64,000 nt of DNA from contig OZ316891.1 of assembly GCA_973895155.1 (NCBI GenBank), forward strand, positions 32,116,001 through 32,180,000, in the 5' to 3' direction. Under the pieces are notes generated by a model. It did not search any database. It worked only from the letters and a program-made list of their open reading frames with translations, and was not told where the DNA came from. Positions 55,461 through 64,000 of the stretch are shown here, in pieces. Position 1 is the first letter of the stretch. Each line of letters begins with the position of its first letter. This DNA is from Marsupella aquatica (Eukaryota > Marchantiophyta). A program made the translations under genes and the position numbers.

Positions 55461-57177
55461 GATATGAATGGTCACACTGAGTTTTCAAAACGGCCTTATA
55501 ATTTTATCAAGAGAACGAAGGGGAACCCTGATGAAAAAAGGAAGAAGCACCTGGAAATTCTGAAAATCACAGAAGAGGAAATTGATTCCATCCAAAGAGA
55601 AGGTTGTTGTAAGTTGAAGTGTTGCCTCAACATGCCGAGAGAAGACCTATAGGCGATAAGGAGGGAATACCATGGGATGTCAAGCGACAACAAAACCAGA
55701 CACATTTTCACTCTTTTTGGTTGTAGGGAGAAGGAAGTGGAAGGATATTTTGTTGTAAGAGGTCGACTTGTATGCAAGGGTGCATTTATTAAAATGCATG
55801 GATTCAGCACTGCCAAGTATTATGATTACAAAAATCAATACAAAGCAGGTTGCAAGGTTGGATTCCATGGAAACAAGGGTTCACACAAGACACGGGGAAG
55901 CACCTTGCACGCTCGTGCTTTGTTGGAGTCCATTCTAACCCAAAACGGAGAACCCATGCCGCATCTACCCTATGGAGGGTCTCATGGTACTGACACGGTT
56001 GAGTATAGACTTCCATCTTGTTTCACGAAGAAAGAGATTTTTGAGGAGGTGTACTCCAAGATGGAATTAGATGGCTACGTGAAGGTGAGTGAAAACACTA
56101 TGTATAAACTCTGGAGTGAGTCCTTCGTGAATTTTGACTTTCACAAGGGTAGTGCATTTGCAAAGTGTACACTTTGCACTGAGTTCAAAGATCAGTTGAT
56201 GCGTGAGAAGAGAAAGAAAGAGCGTTTAGAGATTGAGGAAAGAAGAGCTCGTCATCTTCATGAGCAAATGTCTAGGAGATATATATGTTTACTATGCTCA
56301 CAGGGTTCTTGCGAAGAAGGATCCTGATAACTATCTTTGCATTATACATGACAAGATGGACCAAGCCAAGACATGGATCCCTAGGTTGGTCCCCACTCCT
56401 AAATCATTGTCTGGCAGTGGTCAACCTCTCCCCATTGCGCTCACTGGGATGTTGACCCACGGAAGGGATCCCGGAGTGTATGCTCACTTCAGTTTCACTG
56501 AGCTTTGACCGGGAGATGCGGACTTCACAATGACATCGTTGGCCAAGTGCCTTAGAGATCTGGAGGATTACAAGGGGGACAAATCTGGAGACCTCCTTGA
56601 AGGGTTATATTGGGCTGCAATGAGGCCAAATTTTCAATCTCTTTTGGACTTTGAAGCATTTCTTGCAGGGTACTTAGAACCCAAAAAAGTCTCAATTGCT
56701 AGATTTCAAGGAGCTGAAGATGACCAAGATATTGGGTTATCAAATGTGGTGGATGGCGAGTTTGGTATTGATCCCAAGGCTGCTACCTCTTTCAAACCAT
56801 TGCCAAGGCACCTGACCTTGCAAATGGATAATTCAAGGAAAGATAACAAAAACCAGTACGTGATGGCATTTTGCAGTGAGCTTGTTAGTAGAGGGGTCTT
56901 TGAAACAGTGCATATGTCATTTCTCATGGTTGGTCACACCCATGAGGATGTCGATGCATTGTTTTCAAAAGTATCCAACCAAGTGAAGTACAAGGAGGTT
57001 TCTACCCTCTTGGGGTTGATGGCTGAGGTTTGGGAGTGTGAAAGCATTCATCCTGTTCCACGGTTGATTCAAGAGGTTGCAGCTTACAAAGAGTTTTTGA
57101 AAACATTCAAGGTAAAAGACATAGAGGGTCACTCAAAACCAGTGGCATTTCTTTTCTCTATGAGAGATAATGTTCCA
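54441..57177 (+). pseudogene. Ptta/En-Spm-repeat plus DUF7869-like gene, 5' part, decayed
   Basis: One frame from 54441 to about 56280 has TAG at 55041 and 55650; after a frameshift near 56275 it continues to 57177 with TGA at 56506-56508. Three repeats of about 75 residues start near 54480, 54830 and 55165 (GDEVSLLLDG, GDEVELLIGN, AEEVELYVDD; then LGPD.I.V). They resemble the repeat found in plant Ptta/En-Spm-associated proteins (DUF8039-like). Then come a Cys pair region (FAKCTLCTEFK), HLHEQM, CIIHDKMDQAKTWIPR, LTLQMDNSRKDNKNQ and FLMVGHTHEDVDALFS, the signature of DUF7869-type proteins. The Asp residues in DKMD and QMDN with HEDVD suggest an RNase H-like, DDE-type fold. A transposase role is an inference. 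The 3' part is at 60538-61507. Confidence 0.6.
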
Positions 57178-58092
57178 ATATAAACAAGAAGCCTTAAAGG
57201 GTGAGTAACAAGCCCAAACTCTAAGCACTCTCGTAAAAAAATTGCAGAAACAAAGAAAATGGCAAAAAAGTGGCCAAAAATACTACCTGTTTTTTGACAA
57301 AATTATAAAACAAACTGAAAGTATTAAAATGACACACTTTTTTCACCATCTCCTAATTACAAAATGATCTCAACTTACTTTTGATAAAATTACTACCTAT
57401 AATTTTACTATGCCATTTTAGCAATTTTTACCAAAACATGATTTGTATTTTTAACAAACAATCAAATTACCTCCATAATTCATTAGACTTGGGAAAAATT
57501 CAAATTCATAAAATATGATCTCTTTTTGACTCTCCAACATGCGCCCCTTCACTCTTTGAGGAAGACTTTTCAATGGAAGATGATATCTCCACAAATTCAC
57601 CACCTACGCTTCCAGATGTACCCGTTTTGATCCAAATCAGATCACTCAATGGCTCCTCTTTTACTCTCAACCTGGCTCTCAACATGCCTGAGTTTGATTT
57701 GTTAGGCAACATCTGAATTTCACAAACATATTGACCCAACTGGGCTCCCCCAACCTCTTCTTGGGGACCTCTTCCAAATTCTTATTCTTCCCCTTCAAGT
57801 TAATTTCTTGATATTGATTGGCTTCCAATCTCAGCCAAATGATGCAAGTGTGCCCGGGTGACCTTCTTGTGATGATCCTTTCCTTGCCGGAATTATTTTC
57901 AGCTTCAGTAGGTCTTCTTGTGTCCCCGCTTGTGTCAGCGCTCTTACACCTTCCTGGAATTTGAGAGATGTTAGACGACCATATTCACTCTCTCCCCTTG
58001 GTGCTTGTTGCAACGCTTGACCTTTCCAAAATGCACAAAAATCTGGTTTTGAGACAGGACTTAGTGTTTTTAGAAACTTGTTACAATCGGTC

Positions 58093-60027
58093 TTCATGAA
58101 TTCATGAGTCCGCTTTCTCAACTGTCCACTATCTTGAAGACCCTTGAGTCGGACACCCAAATTAACACTAGTCTCAACCACATGGGATAGAACTTAACGC
58201 CCGGGGAGGCTAGTGCTCTCAAATGAGTGAGGAGAACTTAATGTAGACAAAACACACAAAAGAGCAAAAACCCTTTAACTTGAAACAAATGAAATAACAT
58301 GTTTTCATGAATAGAGGACGCCTATTTGTACTTAATTGGTCCTTTCTCTAATTTAAATGAATAAGAAATGCTTAAATCATTTTTCAATAATTAAGCCAAT
58401 CCTTTCATGACATAGATGAACAAGTCAAGGAAAAAGTTGAAAAAATTATATTTCCAAAAGTTTTTTATGACACAACACTTTATTAATTCGTCTTCTTGGC
58501 TACTAGGTGGTATCTTAGTCCTTTGACTTTTTGGCTTGTTGGGCAACTTAGGGCTTCTTTGGGCCTTTTCCCTTCTCCATACCTCCCTTTACTAGATTGC
58601 TCAATATTAATCTCACAATATTGTTTGGACTACGCAATCCAGTTTACTTGGAGAAATAAATCATTTCTAGGTTTGCATTCCCACTTTTCATGATGATAAA
58701 CATTGGCATTAAAAACCCATATGTTTTTGCCCACCAGTAAAAACCCATATGTTTTTGCCCACCAAGATACGTACTTCCATGACTCATGATTGGAGAGTTT
58801 GTCTTGTTGACCTACTGTTTCCATATGCTTTTTGGAATATTGGCATTTGGAGCACTTTTTGCTTTTATTTCACCATATTTTTTGCATTTCTTGAGATTGA
58901 GTGGTTTGTCTTTATCCCCTTTTCTTTCACTTTTGAAGTCTTTCTTTTGGCTATTCTGGAGATTCTCTCCCTAAGATACCTTATTCTCTTTCATGAATTC
59001 ATGAAGGGGCTACCACCTGGGAAACTGAGAAACCAAAAGCTTCATGAATTCATGAAGCCCAAAACTGGTTGTGACAAAATACAAAGGGCAAAGACTGTGT
59101 TGCAAGCTCAATGACCTACAAAGGGCGAGGGTAGCCAATTGGCTATGGCAAAGGAGGCTGCGGCCTGGAGAGGGCTATTGGCCCTCACTTAAGCTCAAGT
59201 CGCATCAAGGTGCTGTCATCAGCTGCCGATTGAGGTCAGGCCTAATTTATGGTCTGGGAACGACTGCTAATCTCTGCTGTCTCCTTCAAAATCCTGAAGC
59301 TGAAATTTTGAATTCCTGGTTTGATGTTGATGCTTTGATTGCTGGATTTCACCTGAGTGTTGGACTTTGATTTCTCAGATTTGGTTATTGAATGAGCTTC
59401 TACTGTGATTGACTGCTGCTTGAATTAGCTGTGGTAGACTCTGATTAAATGAGACAAATTCCAATTAGGGGAGATAGCCACAAAGGATCAGGGATAATTT
59501 GTGAAAAATTGAGCTTCAGAGCTAGATCTCAATCGTGCAGACCTAAGGATTGAAGGGGGAGCGAGTGGAGGATGGGAGAGGGAGCAAGGGAGATTGGAAT
59601 GGGATTGATAAGGATTGGAAGGGGATTGGAAGGGGGCCATTTAGGGATTGGAGGAGGGTGGACAATCGACCGTCAGGGGAACGATCAACCATCAGAGGGG
59701 GATGGAGCACCGGAGGAGGGCAGTCGAGCATCAAGGGGATGATCAAACATTGGAGGGGGAGCGGTAAAAGATCGGGGGGGAGGGTTTAGGATTGGGGAAG
59801 GGTTTCACTAATCAGGGACCGGGGGAGGGCCGATCGGGAATCAAGATTGATCCAGGGAGGATTAAGGGTTGACCAGGCCTGGTCTGGGTAAAAAATGAGT
59901 CCAAGGTGGGTGGATTGGGAGCAGAAGCAAAGAGAACTATCGAGCTTGGGGGAACTAACTGGAGGGAGCTAGGAGGATCAGGTAGCTTCTTTCAGGTGAG
60001 AACCCGGCTTCATGATTTCATGAAGCC
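58093..60027. repeat. Four copies of the TTCATGAATTCATGAA palindrome
   Basis: Copies at 58093-58107, 58990-59005, 59039-59058 (GCTTCATGAATTCATGAAGC, perfect) and 60006-60027 (one central mismatch, extending to GGC..GCC). All lie inside the 3.36-kb insertion. Confidence 0.85.
58711..58765. repeat. 28-bp tandem duplication
   Basis: TAAAAACCCATATGTTTTTG followed by CCCACCA occurs twice in a row (58711-58737 and 58739-58765). Recent local duplication with no evident function. Confidence 0.9.
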
Positions 60028-60537
60028 AGGTGGCTGCCCAAATCAAACTCGATGTACATTTTGATATTGGTATGGATCAAGAGAGTGAGGAGGACGTGAA
60101 GCGCACCAGAGTAGAGGGTGCAACAGAAGATGTAACTATTGAGCTAGCTCGGATTGAAGCGAGGATCTTCTAGAAGTGGAGAGGAGGTTAGAGAAGCCTT
60201 AGATTAGTTGAGTTGCATTGTATTTAGAGATTTAGTGGACTTAGATACACACCTACAATGGATAGTGGCATTCTACTTAAGATTTTGAGTTTGCACAAAC
60301 TCAGATCAAAGACCGTAAATTTTATGTTTGTAATTAAGTATGGATTTGTTGTTTTTGGTAATTGTGAAAATGACGTTGAAAATATCCCAAGATTTTCATT
60401 GAAAGAATTATAATAGCAAAGTTCACAAAACATGTTTCATTTTTATATGTTTTTTAAAGCACTTTTGCAAAAATCATGAAAATCTTGAAAAAGGAATTCG
60501 GGCCTTGGACTCATCCCTTAAGGCTCCATGTTTATAT

Positions 60538-61507
60538 CAATACAAAGCACATGTGAAACAACCTTGATACCCTCCAACCGGAAGGTCCATTTGGAGAACT
60601 GATTCCAACACCAATGCTCTCATTTTACCAGAAGGTCAACCGTTTGCAAAACCCATCTCCGGGGATGTACGAGGCAAGGTTGAAGAAATCATCCCATTCC
60701 TTAATCATTACATTGAAGAAGAGTTGTAAGGATGAGACCTCTACAGCATATTGTGAGAGGTTTCCTTTGGTGAAATATTGGGAAATGGTGGTGCAAGTAT
60801 TATCTGGGGAGCTTACAATTGAAGGGGAGGCCGAAATACAGTTGGCATTGACATATGAGTTTTGGCCAAAAACCAACCACGGAACTGGTTACAAGGTGAA
60901 TAGTACAGGAACCTCTGAACCATTGGGGGAACCTAGTAGTAGTACACAGAATCCAGAAATGGTGGAGCTTCAGAATGAGTACCTGGAAGAGATGGAGGAT
61001 CAAACTGCACCATTTGTTGGCACTCGACACGAGCGAGAACTTACCCGTTGGATTCCTCTCTAGGACATTCAAGAGGGCCACTTTGTATTTCTTCGTCCAG
61101 AGGATGAATGGGAAAAGAAGAATGGCAAAGAACTTTTCTGGTTGGTGAGAGCTTTGGGTGTTGTGGACCCAAACCATGAAGTTCCTTCAGGAGACTTGCA
61201 ATGCAATAATAGTATTTCTACTAGTACAAGGTATGCTCCTATGTTCCAAGTGCAATGGTGGGGGCCTAAACATGGTAAACATGATGCACCGGATCATGTG
61301 CGATATTCACGTTGCTTTCAGACCACTAAGACTTGGGAGATGGATCCTGGGTTTGACAATGCCACTGAACGTTGGCAATTTGCTAATTCTGCTATGTATG
61401 GATTCAAGTCACGCTCTAGAGAAGAAAATATAATTGATAGAGGTTTGACCATTCCCAAGAATGTTTTGAAAACACTCAAAACTTACATGGAAGGGATTGT
61501 TCATTAA
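60538..61507 (+). pseudogene. DUF7869-like gene, 3' part
   Basis: The reading continues from the 5' part as QYKAHVKQP, a TGA in place of an expected Trp, then YPPTGRSIWRTD and PEGQPFAKPISGDVRG to about 60727. A frameshift leads into KDETSTAYCERFPLVKYWE and on to 61507, with TAG at 61061-61063. C-terminal text includes HFVFLRPEDEWEKK, LFWLVRALGVVDP and QVQWWGP. The order suits the end of a DUF7869-type protein. The whole gene is a pseudogene with at least five lesions. Confidence 0.55.
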
Positions 61508-62235
61508 GTCAAATTAAAGTTTTCTAGTAGTCAGAGTGAGGGAGTCTAAGTATGTCAATTGGTTTGGAATGTCTTAGTTTACGTACTAGTTGGTTACTAG
61601 TGAATCTAAGTAACTTTTATAATATTTTGGGAGACTAGTTTGAATAGGTGGGCAGGAGGTATTAATTGGACTTGGATACCTTTATATTAATTGCTTTAAT
61701 TATAATTACATAATATACTATCTGACTATATTACAAGAAGTCATATCCGTGATGGGATGTGACTGCCTCTAGTAAACCTTAGGTTCAACTCGAGTTGCTT
61801 ACTGTAGAATGTACTAACAAATTAGTTAGTTACTTGAATTAATATGGATAGATACCATTCTGACAAGTTTATAAATTAATGCTTTTATTTATTACGTAGA
61901 AGGTTTACAATAGCTAGGGTCGAGATCATATTGAAGTTAGCTTTAATTAGTTATATTATATTACTTACTTACTAGTTAGTAAGATTGAATCAATTTTCTA
62001 CTTCTTATCCAACATATTTTACATTATTATCACCCAAATGTTTTTCTTTAGAATCCAAATTAATATTTCATTTTCCCCTATATACAATCTTGATTCCCCA
62101 AATGTACATGATCTTGTGCCCAAATATACAACTTTCACTGCCCAAATGTACAATTCTTGTACCCAAAAGTATATATTTTGGTGCCCAAATGTCCAAAGAT
62201 CAAATAATTTCCAGTTTTAATGAATAGACTGATAC
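61508..62235. repeat. AT-rich non-coding stretch with a short minisatellite
   Basis: No gene was seen. TTACTAGT-type palindromic words recur between 61580 and 61980. At 62097-62201 about five units of 22-24 bp begin CCCAAATGTAC (variants CCCAAATATAC, CCCAAAAGTAT, CCCAAATGTCC). A weak copy of the 50-55 kb palindrome half (GGTCGAGATCAT) is near 61918. Confidence 0.7.
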
Positions 62236-62605
62236 CTGTGGTACAACGGGAATGTTGTAATGACGTGAGGAGCTGTGCAACTCCTCGGCTACGGGGATGT
62301 CTGTAGCATGGGCATTACCTTCCAAGAGATCACCTGGCCAGGTGATATTTGCAGCGCAAGCTGACAAACTAATCCCCTTCTCCGATGACGGCTGAGTCCG
62401 ACGCAGGAAGTAGTGCACTGGCAGCTCATACTTCCTACCATCACTAGACTGGCATCCTGGTCGATAATGAACAGTCTCTTGTCAGTAGTCCAACACAAAG
62501 CCCATAGGGTAGACCAACTGAAGATTATGAATAAATACCTTCTTGCGGACGTGGTGATGCTGGAGCTTCATAGCTTCTTTTCTGGTAGGCTCTCTGACCT
62601 CTATC
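62236..62605 (-). pseudogene. Candidate exon of an unrecognised gene, one in-frame TGA
   Basis: A 370-bp open stretch lies between a plausible acceptor (CTAAG before 62605) and donor (CACAG/GTATCAG at 62236). It reads KLQHHHVRKKVFIHNLQLVY, then TGA at 62482-62484 (Trp or Arg would fit), then YELPVHYFLRRTQPSSEK and ITWPGDLLEGN. The composition is protein-like, but I recognise no family. Confidence 0.4.
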
Positions 62606-63707
62606 CTTAGACTAAAGATGCATAAGCAACAGCGGTTGCACAACGAGAAACGGTTTGGGAAGAGATTCAAAAAACATAATGTATTTTATTAAGTAATTTA
62701 TTGAAAAATAGGAAACTGACTGTTTTGAACACTATTCAAGACGCATCAAATCCAGGGGGTTTGTGAACCTCATATCTAGGCTTCTATAAGATGGGAAGCG
62801 GTGGAGACAAGACCTCAAATTTTATTTTATTTCTAATCTGGAAACATTAGGAGGAGGGGGCGGGGGCGGGGGCTAGGGGCAGCCAAGTAATAAGGGTCAA
62901 AAGAGGGGTTGATCACAGGTGTATACATAGTATTTACACTAAGTGAGGGCCCAGCCTAGGGGTCAAGCCTATAGGTTCTCCAAGCTCTTCTCTCAAAGAA
63001 TGGCAAAATATATGTAATCCACACTTGAATGTGTTCCTTTGATAACTTGAAACTGCCCTTGGATAATAGTTGCAAGTTCAGATATTATTTGTTAGGCAGC
63101 CATAGATTCTGTCACTAATTTCCAGGAATCCGCCAAGGCTTTTCTATAGTGACGTGAATAAAGATTGACATTGTCAGTCCAAAGAGACATGATTTTGTGG
63201 TAGCTCACTTGAGTAGAGACTCATAGATCTTGGATTCAACTATTGTGGCTGACTCTTCCCTTTCTGTGGGGTTTAATTCACAGATTTTCCCTTTACAATA
63301 AATAAATAAAAAGACTGACCTTGTCTACTCCTAGAAAAACAGGTTCATTGGAAGTTCTCTAGCTTCCAAAGTAGATCAATTCAATCATTCCAAAGTTTAG
63401 ATGTATTTGTCAAACCTTCCCAGACATCACCATATAAAAAGTAAAATTCATATTAATAAACCGGAAGCTCACGTAGCTTCAAAAGTTGATCATATCATCA
63501 TCTAAACATATATGTAATAATATGTCACTGTAGCTTTGTAACGCTTTGCCTTTGGTATGGGCACAATAGTTGGCATCCATTTCATCGACGAGAAGTCAAG
63601 GATATATGGCTTAACTGACTCAGAATCTTTGTGTTTTGGAATCATACGTACGTCAACCCATATATGCTCAACCAACCACATGCTCACTGAACTTTACTAG
63701 GACTCAC
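62606..63707. other. No gene seen; AT-rich, likely intronic
   Basis: This lies between two minus-strand candidate exons. It includes a G-rich run near 62852-62880 (GGAGGAGGGGGCGGGGGCGG). A 61-codon minus ORF at 63502-63687 (IPKHKDSESVKPYILDFSSM) has some protein-like character but no consensus acceptor was found for it. Confidence 0.4.
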
Positions 63708-63786
63708 TTTGATGGGATATCCCCCTATTGGCTTGAGGAAAAAGGCATCATACATCATACCCTGATCAGGTCCAACTCTCTCATAC
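63708..63786 (-). CDS. Candidate 79-bp exon of an unrecognised gene
   Basis: Flanked by TTTATGCAG and GTGAGTCC, both good plant splice sites. The open frame gives YERVGPDQGMMYDAFF then LKPIGGYPIK. It is probably part of the same minus-strand gene as 62236-62605, continuing beyond the window. The family is not recognised. Confidence 0.45.
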
Positions 63787-64000
63787 CTGCATAAACAACA
63801 AAAGAATCATGCAAGTCAAAATCGAACAGTGGAGTCAATTTATAATTGGGGTAGTGAGATGTAGGAGTCTTTCACATCATTGAAATGATAGACATGTTGA
63901 ATGTGCAGTCTCATCCTGAGTTAGGTGGTTCCTCTAGGGGCTTAACATGGGGTAAATACACAATGGCCCCTAGAGGAAGCCGACAAGTAAACATTGAAAC
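63787..64000. other. Window edge, probably intron
   Basis: No ORF of interest. A 23-bp inverted repeat pair (CCTCTAGGGGC near 63930 and GCCCCTAGAGG near 63965) brackets the last 60 bp and could form a hairpin. Confidence 0.4.

Larger units (their letters stand above)
57178..60537. mobile_element. 3.36-kb inverted-repeat insertion in the DUF7869-like gene
   Basis: The ends are imperfect inverted repeats of about 40 bp: the left reads ATATAAACA..AGCCTTAAAGGG..TGAG from 57178, and the reverse complement from 60537 reads ATATAAACA..AGCCTTAAGGGATGAG. Removing it joins DNVP to QYKAHVKQP in one frame. No clear target duplication is seen (at most CA), so the superfamily is uncertain. Inside, no recognisable transposase was found; minus ORFs at 57831-58181 (116 aa) and 57506-57739 (77 aa) are unidentified. 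It also holds four copies of the TTCATGAATTCATGAA palindrome and a G-rich tract (59550-59850). Confidence 0.65.

Noticed and set aside
57198-60520. 57178-60537 as an ordinary intron (GTGAGT near 57201, CCCTTAAG near 60521)
   Set aside because: Stops precede the donor in frame, and the long inverted ends plus exact in-frame rejoining fit an insertion better; not fully excluded.

Overview
The window is eukaryotic and almost certainly from a land plant. It is dominated by Ty3/gypsy LTR retrotransposons without chromodomains (Tat/Athila-like side), a CACTA (En/Spm) transposase relic and spliced, GT-AG intron-containing genes. No bacterial gene organisation, rRNA or tRNA gene was seen. The species cannot be named from the sequence; a large, repeat-rich genome is implied.

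Layout. Positions 1-66 are a scrap of a plus-strand, LTR-encoded coiled-coil ORF. Positions 67-35392 hold a minus-strand array of one gypsy family ('family A') in the order LTR-1 (67-4726), internal region 1 (4727-10375), LTR-2 (10376-25246), internal region 2 (25247-31470), LTR-3 (31471-35392). LTR-2 contains a 200-N assembly gap (11008-11207) and a nested second gypsy element ('family B', 11687-23321) flanked by the 5-bp target duplication CCCTC. Positions 35393-38885 are a degraded CACTA element. Its transposase is cut by a non-autonomous family-B-like element ('D', 38886-42465), and the second LTR of D is itself cut after 12 bp by a plus-strand long-LTR element ('E', 42466 to about 49884), related to family A and truncated in pol. 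From about 49890 to 61507 lies a different unit. It has an apparently intact spliced gene on the minus strand (53131 to 49972) with a ParB-like segment, head-to-head with a decayed plus-strand gene (54441-61507) carrying three tandem Ptta/En-Spm-type repeats and a DUF7869-like, possibly DDE-type, domain. Copies of one palindrome built on CTCGAGATGATCTCGAG are scattered over 50.0-55.5 kb. A 3.36-kb inverted-repeat insertion (57178-60537) splits the plus-strand gene. The last 2.5 kb shows AT-rich sequence and two candidate minus-strand exons of an unrecognised gene.

Main biological points. (1) Families A and E have unusually long LTRs (about 3.9-4.7 kb) that carry a 960-1,200-codon ORF inside the LTR. 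(2) In family B the equivalent ORF lies outside the LTR but between two copies of the polypurine tract, which suggests that a switch of plus-strand primer could move this ORF into or out of the LTR. (3) Family B ends its third ORF with a second retropepsin-like domain, and its pro and pol genes are joined by a UGA in the tobamovirus-type CAA-UUA readthrough context. (4) Family B carries arrays of GGACGCT/AGCGTCC hairpins. (5) The 50-61 kb gene pair with shared palindromes may be an undescribed transposon.

Domain names rest on motifs read by eye. Functional assignments of the 50-61 kb genes are the least certain.
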